Source of the DNA: Castellaniella denitrificans
GTDB taxonomy: Bacteria; Pseudomonadota; Gammaproteobacteria; Burkholderiales; Burkholderiaceae_B
Length of the DNA stretch: 64,000 bases
NCBI RefSeq assembly: GCF_042653765.1
Contig: NZ_JBHSEZ010000028.1
Span: forward strand, 434,001-498,000
Direction: 5' to 3'
The position numbers were made by a program, and so were the translations under genes. The notes under the pieces were generated by a model that was not told the origin of the DNA, searched no databases, and saw only the letters and a program-made list of their open reading frames with translations. Shown here one piece after another: positions 44,599 to 55,767 of this stretch. Numbering within the stretch: position 1 is the first letter of the stretch; each line of letters starts with the position of its first letter.

Positions 44599-47307
44599 AT
44601 GTCCTCTCTTGACCAAGTCCACGCGGCAGCGGCGGATGTCGATCAGCAGGAAACCCAGGAATGGATCGATGCGCTGGAAGCGGTGCTCGATCGGGAAGGC
44701 GCGGAACGCGCCCACTACCTGATCGAGCGGCTCATCGACCTGGCCCGCCGCAGCGGCGCCCACATTCCCTATTCGCTGAACACGGCGTATGTGAACACCA
44801 TCCCCCCGGGGCTGGAGCCGCCGCATCCGGGCAACATGGTGCTCGAGGAACGCATCCGTTCCTACATCCGCTGGAACGCCATGGCGATGGTGGTCAAGGC
44901 CAACAAGGTCGAACCCGCCGACGGCGGCAGCCTGGGCGGCCACATCGCTTCCTTCGCCTCGCTGGCGACCATGATCGAGTGCGGCCAGAACCACTTCTGG
45001 CACGCCGAATCGCCCGACCACGGCGGCGACCTGGTGTATTTCCAGGGCCACTCGTCCCCGGGCATGTATGCGCGCGCCTTCCTCGAAGGCCGCCTGACCG
45101 AGGAAAACCTCAACTATTTCCGCCAGGAAGTGGGCGGCAAGGGCAAGGGGCTGTCCTCCTATCCGCACCCGAAGCTCATGCCCGGCTTCTGGCAGTTCTC
45201 GACGGTGTCCATGGGCCTGGGGCCGATGATGGCCATCTACCAGGCCCGTTTCCTGAAATACCTGCACGCCCGCGGACTGGCCGATACGGCCCAGCGCAAG
45301 GTCTGGGTCTTCGTGGGCGACGGCGAAATCGACGAACCCGAAACCCTGGCCGCCATCGGCCTGGCCTCGCGTGAAAAGCTCGACAACCTGATCTTCGTCG
45401 TCAACTGCAACCTGCAGCGCCTGGACGGCCCGGTGCGCGGCAACGGCAAGATCATCCAGGAGCTCGAAGGCGCCTTCCGCGGCAACGGCTGGAACGTGCT
45501 CAAGCTGATCTGGGGCGGCTACTGGGATCCCCTGTTCGCCCGCGACAAGGAAGGCATCCTGCGCCGCGTCATGGAAGAGACCGTGGACGGCGAATACCAG
45601 GCCTACAAGGCCAACGACGGCAAGTTCGTGCGCGAAAAATTCTTCGGCAAGCATCCGAAGCTGCTGGAGATGGTCAGCCGCATGAGCGACGAAGACGTCT
45701 GGCGCCTGAACCGGGGCGGCCACGATCCGCACAAGGTCTACGCGGCCTTCGCCGCCGCGGCCGGCCACAAGGGCCAGCCTTCGGTCATCCTGGCCAAGAC
45801 CATCAAGGGCTACGGCATGGGCCAGGTCGGCCAGGCCAAGAACCCCACCCACCAGCAGAAGAAGCTGGACGTCGATTCGGTGCGCGAATTCCGCGACCGC
45901 TTCAACATCCCCATCCCCGACGACAAGCTCGAGGAAATCCCCTTCTTCAAGCCGGCGGAGGATTCCCCGGAAATGAAGTACCTGCACGAGCACCGCAAGG
46001 CGCTGGGCGGCTACCTGCCGCATCGCCGCCAGAAGGCCGACCAGTCCCTGCCGGTGCCTCCCCTGGAGGCCTTCAAGGCCGTGCTGGAGCCCACCGCCGA
46101 GGGCCGGGAAATCTCCACCACCCAGGCCTTCGTGCGGGTGCTGAACCAGATCCTGCGCGACAAGGACCTCGCCCCGCGCGTGGTGCCCATCCTGGTGGAC
46201 GAGTCCCGCACCTTCGGCATGGAAGGCCTGTTCCGCCAGATCGGCATCTACGCCCCGGAAGGCCAGAAGTACGTGCCGGTGGACAAGGGCCAGGTGATGT
46301 ACTACCGCGAGGCCGAGAACGGCCAGCTGCTGCAGGAAGGCATCAACGAGGCCGGCGGCTTCAGCTCGTGGATCGCGGCGGCGACGTCGTATTCCGTCAG
46401 CAACTGCATCATGATCCCGTTCTTCATCTATTACTCGATGTTCGGGTTCCAGCGCTTCGGCGACCACGCCTGGGCGGCGGGCGACATGCTGGCGCGCGGC
46501 TTCGTGCTGGGCGGCACGGCCGGCCGCACCACGCTGAACGGCGAAGGGCTGCAGCACGAGGACGGCCACAGCCACATCCAGGCTTCCCTGATCCCGAACT
46601 GCGTGGCCTACGATCCGGCCTTCGCCCACGAGGTCGCCGTCATCATCCGCAGCGGCCTGCAGCGCATGATGCATGACCAGGAAGACGTGTTCTTCTACAT
46701 CACGGTCATGAACGAGAACTACGCCCAGCCGGGCCTGAAGGCCGGGGACGAGGAAGGCATCCTCAAGGGGATGTACAAGCTCCAGTCCAGCGCCAAGCCC
46801 GCCAAGCACCACGTCCAGCTGATGGGCTCGGGCACGATCCTGCGCGAAGTCCTGGCGGCCCAGGAACTGCTGGAAAAGGACTGGGGCGTGACCTCGGACG
46901 TCTGGAGCGTGACCAGCTTCACGGAACTGCGCCGCGACGGCCTGGATGCCGAGCGCCACAACCTGCTGCATCCGACCGAGCCGTCCCGGGAGGCCTACGT
47001 CACCCGCCAGCTCAAGGGCACCCAGGGTCCGATCATCGTCTCCACCGACTACATCAAGGCCTACGGCGACATGATCCGTCCGTTCGTGCCGGCCGGGCGC
47101 CCCCTCAAGGTCCTGGGGACCGACGGCTTCGGCCGCTCGGACTTCCGCTCCGAACTGCGCAAGCACTTCGAGATCGACCGCCACTTCGTGGTCCTGGCCG
47201 CCCTGCGCAGCCTGGCCGACGAGGGCGCCATCGACATCAAGAAATGCGCCGAGGCGATCGCCAAGTACGGCATCGATCCCGAGAAGGCCAATCCGCACCA
47301 CGCCTGA
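44599..47307 (+). CDS. aceE: pyruvate dehydrogenase E1 component (homodimeric)
   Basis: 902 residues, the AceE type. It decarboxylates pyruvate with thiamine diphosphate and transfers the acetyl group to the lipoyl domains of E2. The thiamine-binding motif begins at G240-D241-G242 (VGDGEIDEPE) and ends at FVVNCNLQRLDG. Start ATG 44599 follows GGAG by nine bases. The next gene, aceF, begins 14 bases after the stop. The operon supplies acetyl-CoA to the citric acid cycle. Confidence 0.98.
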   Translation: MSSLDQVHAAAADVDQQETQEWIDALEAVLDREGAERAHYLIERLIDLARRSGAHIPYSLNTAYVNTIPPGLEPPHPGNMVLEERIRSYIRWNAMAMVVKANKVEPADGGSLGGHIASFASLATMIECGQNHFWHAESPDHGGDLVYFQGHSSPGMYARAFLEGRLTEENLNYFRQEVGGKGKGLSSYPHPKLMPGFWQFSTVSMGLGPMMAIYQARFLKYLHARGLADTAQRKVWVFVGDGEIDEPETLAAIGLASREKLDNLIFVVNCNLQRLDGPVRGNGKIIQELEGAFRGNGWNVLKLIWGGYWDPLFARDKEGILRRVMEETVDGEYQAYKANDGKFVREKFFGKHPKLLEMVSRMSDEDVWRLNRGGHDPHKVYAAFAAAAGHKGQPSVILAKTIKGYGMGQVGQAKNPTHQQKKLDVDSVREFRDRFNIPIPDDKLEEIPFFKPAEDSPEMKYLHEHRKALGGYLPHRRQKADQSLPVPPLEAFKAVLEPTAEGREISTTQAFVRVLNQILRDKDLAPRVVPILVDESRTFGMEGLFRQIGIYAPEGQKYVPVDKGQVMYYREAENGQLLQEGINEAGGFSSWIAAATSYSVSNCIMIPFFIYYSMFGFQRFGDHAWAAGDMLARGFVLGGTAGRTTLNGEGLQHEDGHSHIQASLIPNCVAYDPAFAHEVAVIIRSGLQRMMHDQEDVFFYITVMNENYAQPGLKAGDEEGILKGMYKLQSSAKPAKHHVQLMGSGTILREVLAAQELLEKDWGVTSDVWSVTSFTELRRDGLDAERHNLLHPTEPSREAYVTRQLKGTQGPIIVSTDYIKAYGDMIRPFVPAGRPLKVLGTDGFGRSDFRSELRKHFEIDRHFVVLAALRSLADEGAIDIKKCAEAIAKYGIDPEKANPHHA

Positions 47308-47321
47308 GGAGGACGAACAAC

Positions 47322-48995
47322 ATGAGCAATATCGTGGAAATCAAGGTCCCCGACATCGGCGATTTCGACACGGTCGAAGTCATCGAGATCCTGGTGGCCG
47401 TGGGCGACGCGATCGAGGCCGAACAGAGCCTGATCACGGTCGAATCCGACAAGGCCTCCATGGAGATCCCGGCCTCGCAGGGCGGGGTGGTCAAGGCGGT
47501 AAAGGTCAAGCTGGGCGACAAGGTCAGCGAAGGCTCGGTCATCCTGGAGGTCGAGGCCTCCGGCGCTGCCGCCGCCGCCCCGGCCGCGTCCGCTGCGGCG
47601 GCCGCCCCGGCCCCCGCGGCCGCTCCCGCCCCGGCGCCGGCCGCCTCGGGCGGCGCGCAGTCCGTGGTCGTGCCCGACATCGGCGACTTCGACACGGTCG
47701 AAGTGATCGAGATCCTGGTCGCCGTGGGCGACACCATCCAGCCCGAACAGAGCCTGATCACCGTGGAGTCCGACAAGGCCTCCATGGAAATCCCGGCCTC
47801 GGTGGGCGGCGTGGTCAAGGAACTGAAGGTCAAGCTGGGCGACAAGGTTTCCCAGGGCACGGAAATCCTGGTGGTGGAAGCCGCCGGCGGCGCGCCCCAG
47901 GCCGCGGCTCCGGTTGCCGCCGCGCCGGTTCCCGCGCCCGCGGCGGCGCCCGCTCCCACGCCCGTCGCGGAAGCCCCCGCGCCCGCGGCGGCTCCGGCCG
48001 CGTCTTCCATGGCCTCCAGCGCGCCGGAGCGCACGTCGCCGACGGCGGCCTTCGCCGAAGCCGAGGTGCCGCTGCGCAATCTGCCGCACGCCTCGCCCTC
48101 GGTGCGCAAGTTCGCCCGCGAACTGGGCGTGAACCTGGCCCAGGTCACCGGCAGCGGTCCCAAGAACCGCATCGTCGCCGACGATGTGCGCGCCTACGTC
48201 AAGCAGGCCCTGTCCACCGGCGGCGCCAGCCCCGTGGGCTCGACCCTGCCGGCGGGCGGCGGCTTCAGCGTGCTGGGCTGGCCCAAGGTCGATTTCGCCA
48301 AGTTCGGCGAAATCCAGACCAAGCCGCTGTCGCGCATCAAGAAGATCTCCGGCGCCAACCTGCACCGCAACTGGGTCATGATCCCGCACGTCACCAACAA
48401 CGACGTGGCCGACATCACCGATCTGGAAGCCCTGCGCCAGCAGCTGAACGCGGAGAACAAGAAGTCCGGCGCCAAGGTCACCATGCTGGCCTTCCTGATC
48501 AAGGCCGTGGTCGCCGCGCTGAAGAAATTCCCGGAATTCAACGCCTCGCTGGATGGCGACAACCTGGTGCTCAAGCACTACTTCCACATCGGCTTCGCGG
48601 CCGACACGCCCAACGGCCTGGTGGTTCCGGTGATCCGGGACGCCGACAAGAAGGGCGTGATGGAACTGGCGGCGGAAACCTCCGAGCTCGCCGGCCAGGC
48701 CCGCGAGGGCAAGCTCTCGCCCTCGCAGATGCAGGGCGGCTGCTTCTCGATCTCGTCCCTGGGCGGAATCGGCGGCACGGACTTCACGCCCATCATCAAC
48801 GCGCCCGAAGTCGCCATCCTCGGCGTGTCGCGCTCGACCATGCAGCCGGTGTGGGACGGCAAGGCCTTCCAGCCGCGCCTGATGCTGCCGCTGTCGCTGT
48901 CCTACGATCACCGCGTGATCGACGGGGCCGCCGCCGCGCGCTTCAATGCCTACCTGGCTGGCCTGCTGGCGGACTTCCGCCGCATCATCCTGTAA
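47322..48995 (+). CDS. aceF: pyruvate dehydrogenase E2, dihydrolipoamide acetyltransferase
   Basis: 557 residues. Two lipoyl domains (about 4-78 and 118-190), each with the lipoylated lysine in ESDKASMEIP, are joined by Ala/Pro linkers; then a subunit-binding domain (ASPSVRKFARELGV) and the catalytic domain with H530 in DHRVIDG. It transfers acetyl groups to CoA and forms the complex core. GAGGAGGA lies upstream of the ATG. The two lipoyl domains are nearly identical in DNA to each other and to the one in lpdA. Confidence 0.98.
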   Translation: MSNIVEIKVPDIGDFDTVEVIEILVAVGDAIEAEQSLITVESDKASMEIPASQGGVVKAVKVKLGDKVSEGSVILEVEASGAAAAAPAASAAAAAPAPAAAPAPAPAASGGAQSVVVPDIGDFDTVEVIEILVAVGDTIQPEQSLITVESDKASMEIPASVGGVVKELKVKLGDKVSQGTEILVVEAAGGAPQAAAPVAAAPVPAPAAAPAPTPVAEAPAPAAAPAASSMASSAPERTSPTAAFAEAEVPLRNLPHASPSVRKFARELGVNLAQVTGSGPKNRIVADDVRAYVKQALSTGGASPVGSTLPAGGGFSVLGWPKVDFAKFGEIQTKPLSRIKKISGANLHRNWVMIPHVTNNDVADITDLEALRQQLNAENKKSGAKVTMLAFLIKAVVAALKKFPEFNASLDGDNLVLKHYFHIGFAADTPNGLVVPVIRDADKKGVMELAAETSELAGQAREGKLSPSQMQGGCFSISSLGGIGGTDFTPIINAPEVAILGVSRSTMQPVWDGKAFQPRLMLPLSLSYDHRVIDGAAAARFNAYLAGLLADFRRIIL

Positions 48996-49005
48996 GGGGG
49001 ACGGC

Positions 49006-50784
49006 ATGAGCATCGTCGATCTGAACGTCCCCGACATCGGCGACTTCGACTCGGTCGAAGTCATCGAGATCCTGGTCAAGGCGGGCGACACCATCCAGGC
49101 CGAACAGAGCCTGATCACCGTGGAATCCGACAAGGCCTCCATGGAGATCCCGGCCGAGCGGGGCGGGGTGGTGAAGGAAATCCTCGTCAAGCTGGGCGAC
49201 AAGGTTTCCCAGGGCACGCCCGTGGTCCGCATCGAGGCCGCCGACGACGGCGCCGCCTCGGCGGCGCCGGCCGCCCCGGCCCAGGCGGCGCCCGCAGCCG
49301 CGCCCGCATCCGCCCCGGCCGCGGCTTCGGCGGCTTCGGCTCCGGCGCCCGCGCAGTTTTCCGGTGCGGCCGACGGCGAATACGACGTCCTGGTGCTGGG
49401 CGCGGGTCCCGGCGGCTACTCGGCCGCCTTCCGCGCCGCCGACCTGGGCCTGAAGGTCGTCCTGGTGGAACGCTACGCCACCCTGGGCGGGGTCTGCCTG
49501 AACGTCGGCTGCATCCCGTCCAAGGCCCTGCTGCACACCGTCGGCGTGCTGGAAGAGGCCAAGTCCCTGGCCGCCCACGGCATCGCCTTCGGCGAGCCGG
49601 CGATCGACCTGGACAAGCTGCGCGGCTACAAGGATTCCGTGGTGGGCAAGCTCACCGGCGGCCTGGCCGGCATGGCCAAGGCCCGCAAGGTCACGGTCAT
49701 CCAGGGCGTGGGCACCTTCGCCGATCCGCACCACCTGACGGTGGCCAAGGCCGACGGCGGCCAGGCCACGGTCAAGTTCGCCTCGGCCATCATCGCCGCC
49801 GGCAGCCAGTCGGTGAAGCTGCCGTTCCTGCCGGACGATCCGCGCATCGTCGACTCCACCGGCGCGCTGGCCCTGAAATCGGTGCCCAAGCGCATGCTGA
49901 TCGTCGGCGGCGGCATCATCGGCCTGGAAATGGGCACGGTCTATTCCGCGCTGGGCGCCCGCCTGGACGTGGTGGAAATGCTGCCCACCCTCATGACCGG
50001 CGCCGACCGCGACCTGGTCAAGGTCTGGGACAAGATGAACGCCAGGCGCTTCGACCACGTCATGCTCAACACCAGGACGGTCGCCGCCGAGGCCAAGGCG
50101 GACGGCATCTGGGTCACCTTCGAGGGCGAAGCCGCTCCCAAGGAACCCCAGCGCTACGACCTGGTGCTGCAGGCCGTCGGCCGTTCGCCCAATGGCAAGA
50201 AGATCGGCGCGGAAAATGCCGGCGTGGCGGTGTCCGACCGGGGCTTCATCGCCGTGGACAAACAGATGCGCACCAATGTGCCGCACATCTACGCCATCGG
50301 CGACATCGTGGGCCAGCCCATGCTGGCGCACAAGGCCGTCCACGAGGCCCACGTGGCCGCCGAGGTCATCGCCGGCCACAAGGCCTTCTTCGACGCGCGC
50401 GTGATCCCCTCGGTGGCCTACACGGATCCCGAGGTCGCCTGGGTCGGTCTGACCGAGGAAGCGGCCAGGAAGGACGGCATCGCCGTCAAGAAGGGCGTGT
50501 TCCCCTGGCAGGCCTCGGGCCGCGCCATCGCCAACGGCCGCGACGAGGGCTTCACCAAGCTGCTGTTCGACGCGGAAACCGGCCGCATCCTGGGCGGCGG
50601 GATCGTCGGCACCCACGCGGGCGATCTGATCAGCGAAGTCGCCCTGGCCATCGAGATGGGCGCGGATTCCGTGGACATCGGCAAGACCATCCACCCGCAC
50701 CCGACGCTGGGCGAGTCGGTCGGCATGGCCGCCGAAGTCGCCGACGGCCACTGCACGGACGTGCCGCCCGCCAGGAAGAAGTAA
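49006..50784 (+). CDS. lpdA: pyruvate dehydrogenase E3, dihydrolipoyl dehydrogenase with N-terminal lipoyl domain
   Basis: 592 residues. A lipoyl domain (about 3-78, ESDKASMEIP) and an Ala/Pro linker precede the flavoprotein with FAD motif GAGPGGY, the redox pair C164/C169 (CLNVGCIPSK), NAD motif VGGGIIGLEMG and C-terminal HPHPTLGES. It reoxidises the E2 dihydrolipoyl groups. The extra lipoyl domain is known in some betaproteobacterial and neisserial E3 proteins. GGGGG precedes the ATG, ten bases after the aceF stop. Confidence 0.98.
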   Translation: MSIVDLNVPDIGDFDSVEVIEILVKAGDTIQAEQSLITVESDKASMEIPAERGGVVKEILVKLGDKVSQGTPVVRIEAADDGAASAAPAAPAQAAPAAAPASAPAAASAASAPAPAQFSGAADGEYDVLVLGAGPGGYSAAFRAADLGLKVVLVERYATLGGVCLNVGCIPSKALLHTVGVLEEAKSLAAHGIAFGEPAIDLDKLRGYKDSVVGKLTGGLAGMAKARKVTVIQGVGTFADPHHLTVAKADGGQATVKFASAIIAAGSQSVKLPFLPDDPRIVDSTGALALKSVPKRMLIVGGGIIGLEMGTVYSALGARLDVVEMLPTLMTGADRDLVKVWDKMNARRFDHVMLNTRTVAAEAKADGIWVTFEGEAAPKEPQRYDLVLQAVGRSPNGKKIGAENAGVAVSDRGFIAVDKQMRTNVPHIYAIGDIVGQPMLAHKAVHEAHVAAEVIAGHKAFFDARVIPSVAYTDPEVAWVGLTEEAARKDGIAVKKGVFPWQASGRAIANGRDEGFTKLLFDAETGRILGGGIVGTHAGDLISEVALAIEMGADSVDIGKTIHPHPTLGESVGMAAEVADGHCTDVPPARKK

Positions 50785-50794
50785 GCAGTATCGT

Positions 50795-50820
50795 CACGCC
50801 GGGCAGGGATGTCCGGCGTG
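50795..50820 (+). terminator. hairpin after the pdh operon
   Basis: CACGCCGG (50795-50802) pairs with CCGGCGTG (50813-50820), ten-base loop, no T-tract. It lies eleven bases after the lpdA stop, a likely transcript end. Confidence 0.55.
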
Positions 50821-50880
50821 CCACCGGACGGCGGGTGCTAATATCGGCACCTGCCGTTTTTCATTGTCGAAGCCTCACTC

Positions 50881-52293
50881 ATGTCCCTTTCCGCTCCCGC
50901 CCAGGGCGCCGCGCTCGCCGACTGGCTGGCCTACCTCGAGACCCTGCATCCGAAAACCATCGACCTGGGCCTGGACCGCATCCGCGCCGTGGCCGGCCGC
51001 CTGGCCCTGTCCCTGGACTGCGTCAAGATCACCGTGGCCGGCACCAACGGCAAGGGTTCCACCTGCGCGATGCTGGAATCCATCCTGCTCACCGCGGGCT
51101 ACAAGGTCGGCAAATACACCTCGCCCCACCTGCTGCGCTTCAACGAGCGCATCTGCATCAACGGCGAGGAGGCCTCCGACGCGGACATCGTGGCGCAGCT
51201 CGAGCGCATCGAGGCCGCCCGGGACGGCGTCACCCTGACGTATTTCGAGATGACCACGCTGGCGGCCCTGCTGCTGTTCCAGGCCGCCCGGCTGGACGTC
51301 GTGGTGCTGGAAGTCGGCCTGGGCGGCCGGCTGGACGCGGTCAACCTGATCGACGCCGACTGCGCCATCCTGACCAGCGTGGACCTGGACCACATGCAAT
51401 ACCTGGGCGATACCCGCGAAGCGATCGGCCTGGAGAAGGCCCATGTCTTCCGGCCCGGCAGGCCCGCCATCTGCGCCGATCCCGTCCCGCCGCAGACCGT
51501 GATCGATCACGCCATGGCGATCGGCGCCGACCTGTGGCGCGTCGGGATCGACTTCAACTATTCCGGCGACCGCCAGCAATGGGCCTACGGCGGCCGCTCG
51601 CAGCGCCGCAACGCGCTGGGCTATCCCGCCCTGCGCGGCGCCAACCAGCTGCTGAACGCCTCGGCGGCCCTGGCGGCCCTGGAGGCCTTGCGCGACCGCC
51701 TGGTGGTCACCCAGCAGGACGTGCGCCAGGGCCTGCTGCACGTCAGCCTGCCGGGCCGCATGCAGATCCTGCCCGGCCTGCCCGCCACCATCCTGGACGT
51801 GGGGCACAATCCGCACGCGGCCTCGGCGCTGGGCCAGAACCTGGACAGCATGGGCCACTATCCGCATACCTACGCGGTGGTCGGCATGCTGCGCGACAAG
51901 GACATCGAAACCACGCTGTCGCGCCTGTCGCGGCGGGTGGACCGCTGGCTGTGCGCCACGCTGGGCGGGCCGCGCGGCACCACCGCGCAGGAACTGGCGG
52001 CCATCGTGCACCGCCTCTGCGGCGACCAGGCGCCCGTGGATCCCTTCATCGCCCAGACCAGCGAAATCGCCCGGCCCACGGGCGGGCACAAGCCCGGCGT
52101 GCGGGCCGCGCCCCGGCCCGCCGTGGCGGCCCGGGACGTCCAGGTTTCCACTTTTGACAGTCCGGAACAAGCCTTTGCCGAGGCCAGGAGACTGGCGACC
52201 GACAATGATAGAATCCTCGTGTTCGGATCGTTTGCCACGGTCGGTCCTGTGCTCGACGTCCTGCGCCGCGAAGGCAGGGATGTCCTGTCCTGA
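50881..52293 (+). CDS. folC: folylpolyglutamate synthase/dihydrofolate synthase
   Basis: 470 residues. It adds glutamate to dihydropteroate and then to reduced folates. P-loop GTNGKGS (54-60), the Mur-ligase-like YTSPHLLRFNERI and the DVGHNPHAA segment are present. Unlike the usual order (accD before folC), the pyruvate dehydrogenase operon precedes it. It begins the block folC-dedD-cvpA-purF common to proteobacteria. Confidence 0.97.
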   Translation: MSLSAPAQGAALADWLAYLETLHPKTIDLGLDRIRAVAGRLALSLDCVKITVAGTNGKGSTCAMLESILLTAGYKVGKYTSPHLLRFNERICINGEEASDADIVAQLERIEAARDGVTLTYFEMTTLAALLLFQAARLDVVVLEVGLGGRLDAVNLIDADCAILTSVDLDHMQYLGDTREAIGLEKAHVFRPGRPAICADPVPPQTVIDHAMAIGADLWRVGIDFNYSGDRQQWAYGGRSQRRNALGYPALRGANQLLNASAALAALEALRDRLVVTQQDVRQGLLHVSLPGRMQILPGLPATILDVGHNPHAASALGQNLDSMGHYPHTYAVVGMLRDKDIETTLSRLSRRVDRWLCATLGGPRGTTAQELAAIVHRLCGDQAPVDPFIAQTSEIARPTGGHKPGVRAAPRPAVAARDVQVSTFDSPEQAFAEARRLATDNDRILVFGSFATVGPVLDVLRREGRDVLS

Positions 52294-52339
52294 TCGGGCC
52301 CGGGGGCCGGTCCGCCACTTTTGATGGGTTGGCTGCACG

Positions 52340-53185
52340 ATGTTTTTTCGCAAGGGAACCGAAACGGGACAACGCGCTCCGGCACGATCCGCGGGAACCG
52401 AGGCCCAGCTCCGTGAACTGCGCGTGAAAGCCCGCCGCCGCCTGATCGGCGCCCTGGCGCTGGTGCTGGCGGCGTTCATCGTCGTGCCCTGGCTGTTCGA
52501 CGAACCCGTCCCCGACGACACGCACGCTCCGATCGTGGTGCCGGCGCCGGTCGCCGGACTGCCTCCCGCCGCCGATCCTTCCGTCGCCCAGCCCGACACC
52601 GCCGCGGCCGGGGGCGCCGTCCAGAACGATCATCCGGCCGATGCGGCGCCCGCCGCCGGGACCGAGCCCGCCGAACCGGCGGAACCGTCCCAGGCGCCCG
52701 CCCAGGGCCAGCCGCCGGCCGCCGCCGTCGCGCCTGAACCGGCGCCCGCCGAACCACCGGCCCGCACCCAGCCCGAGCCTCCCCGCGAGAAGCCCGCCGA
52801 GCCCGCCCGGAGCGCCGAACGCCCGAACGCGGACAAACCCGCCAGCCGCGCCCCGGCCGACCGCACCGACGACGGTTCCGTCGCCCTGGCCCTGCTGGCC
52901 GGCAAGACGCCGCCCGCCGCCCGGTCCGAAGCCCGTCCCGCCGCCGGCGGGGGCCGTTACTATCTCCAGGTCGCCGCCTACACCACCGAGCAGGACGCCC
53001 AGGCGCGGCGCGACAGCCTGCGCCAGGCCGGCGTCACCGACGCCTACGTCGAGCGCGGCCAGTCCAACGGCCGCACCGTCTACCGGCTGCGGGTGGGACC
53101 CTTCGGTTCCCACGAGGCCGCCCAGGCGGCCCAGGCCCGGCTGCGGGCCCTGGGCTACCAGAACGGCCTGATCTCCGGCAAGTGA
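52340..53185 (+). CDS. dedD: SPOR-domain membrane protein (DedD-like)
   Basis: 281 residues. A short cytoplasmic part, one membrane helix (about 35-53), a long Pro/Ala/Glu-rich periplasmic linker and a C-terminal SPOR domain (about 206-281, YYLQVAAYTTEQDAQARRD). SPOR domains bind denuded septal peptidoglycan; DedD in E. coli is a division protein encoded between folC and cvpA, as here. The stop overlaps the cvpA GTG start. Confidence 0.9.
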   Translation: MFFRKGTETGQRAPARSAGTEAQLRELRVKARRRLIGALALVLAAFIVVPWLFDEPVPDDTHAPIVVPAPVAGLPPAADPSVAQPDTAAAGGAVQNDHPADAAPAAGTEPAEPAEPSQAPAQGQPPAAAVAPEPAPAEPPARTQPEPPREKPAEPARSAERPNADKPASRAPADRTDDGSVALALLAGKTPPAARSEARPAAGGGRYYLQVAAYTTEQDAQARRDSLRQAGVTDAYVERGQSNGRTVYRLRVGPFGSHEAAQAAQARLRALGYQNGLISGK

Positions 53186-53670
53186 CCAGCTTCGACTACT
53201 TCGTCCTGGCCGTCGTGGCCGTCTCGGCCCTGATCGGCCTGCTGCGCGGCTTCCTGCGCGAAGTCCTGTCGCTGGTCGCCTACGTCGCCGCCTTCGTGGC
53301 CGCCATCTGGTGGGGGCCGGCGGCGTCCGACTGGCTGCTGGGTCTGATCGACAACGGCCTGCTGCGCACACTGGCCGCCTATGGGGCGGTCTTCATCGTG
53401 GCGCTCCTGCTGGTCGGCCTGCTGAACATGGCGCTGGGCGCGCTGGTGGACCGCACCGGCCTGACGCCGGCCGATCACGGCCTGGGCGCGGTGTTCGGCG
53501 CGGTACGCGGCGTGGTGCTGGTCCTGGCCCTGGTGGGCCTGGCGGGCTACACTCAGCTCCCCCAGGAGCCCTGGTGGCGCGACGCGCGCACCTCCGCCGC
53601 CGCCGTCCGGGGCTTCCAACAGGTCAAATCGCTGCTGCCGACCCAGGTGGCGGAACTGCTTCCCTATTAG
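53182..53670 (+). CDS. cvpA: CvpA family membrane protein
   Basis: 162 residues with four membrane helices; N-terminus FDYFVLAVVAVSALIGLLRG is typical of CvpA. E. coli CvpA is needed for colicin V production and affects envelope stress, but its molecular action is not settled. GTG start at 53182 overlaps the dedD stop by four bases. purF follows after 15 bases, the usual pairing. Confidence 0.92.
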   Translation: MTSFDYFVLAVVAVSALIGLLRGFLREVLSLVAYVAAFVAAIWWGPAASDWLLGLIDNGLLRTLAAYGAVFIVALLLVGLLNMALGALVDRTGLTPADHGLGAVFGAVRGVVLVLALVGLAGYTQLPQEPWWRDARTSAAAVRGFQQVKSLLPTQVAELLPY

Positions 53671-53685
53671 CCGGAATTCATCCTT

Positions 53686-55188
<1,503 letters not shown>

Positions 55189-55191
55189 CAC

Positions 55192-55256
55192 GGGACGGTC
55201 CCTGCGGACTGTCCCGCGCGGATCGAATCCGGGCGGCCTGCAAGCCGCGAGGTGGA
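55192..55256 (+). repeat. dispersed two-hairpin repeat, copy after purF
   Basis: First hairpin GGGACGGTCC (55192-55201) with GGACTGTCCC (55206-55215), then GCGGC/GCCGC hairpin (55233-55248) in GCGGCCTGCAAGCCGCGAGG. It lies between convergent purF and dsbB. Confidence 0.75.
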
Positions 55257-55278
55257 GAGCCGCAGTACCGCCCGGGGT

Positions 55279-55767
55279 TCAGGTCCGGGCGGCGCGTCGC
55301 AACGCGGCCAGCGCCAGCACGGCGCAGACGATGAACAGCATCAATCCCCACAGCGCGTATTCCACGCCCAGCAGGTCGACGCGGGCGTCCATGCAGCTCG
55401 CGTAGATGCCGAACAGCCAGGGCAGGGCGGCGTCCAGCCCCGAGGCCGAGATGAAGCGGTCGGCGAAGGTCTGGGCGCAGGACAGCATCTGCGAGGCCAC
55501 GCTGTGCTGGTACCAGGCGGCCACGATGCCGCTCGCCGCCAGGACGGCGGCCAGGGCCGCGCCGATGCGGCGCACGAGGACGGACCCCCAGCCCATGCTC
55601 GCCAGCCCGCAGACGGCGGCGATGGCCAGCAGGATCAGGCGCTGCAGCACGCACCAGGCGCAGGGCTTCATGTCGAACGCGTATTGCGAGATCAGGGCGA
55701 CGCCCACGGCGGCCAGGCACAGCAGGGCGACGAGGCGCAGGAGACGGTCGGAGCGGGTCAGGGTCAT
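55279..55767 (-). CDS. dsbB: disulfide bond formation protein DsbB
   Basis: 162 residues with four membrane helices. Quinone-linked cysteine pair C36 and C39 (KPCAWC) and the periplasmic pair C97 and C125 (MLSCAQTF and YASCMD). It reoxidises DsbA and passes electrons to quinone. ATG 55767 overlaps the glnD stop by four bases, so it is the last gene of a map-glnD-dsbB run. No dsbA is in the window. Confidence 0.94.
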   Translation of the reverse strand: MTLTRSDRLLRLVALLCLAAVGVALISQYAFDMKPCAWCVLQRLILLAIAAVCGLASMGWGSVLVRRIGAALAAVLAASGIVAAWYQHSVASQMLSCAQTFADRFISASGLDAALPWLFGIYASCMDARVDLLGVEYALWGLMLFIVCAVLALAALRRAART

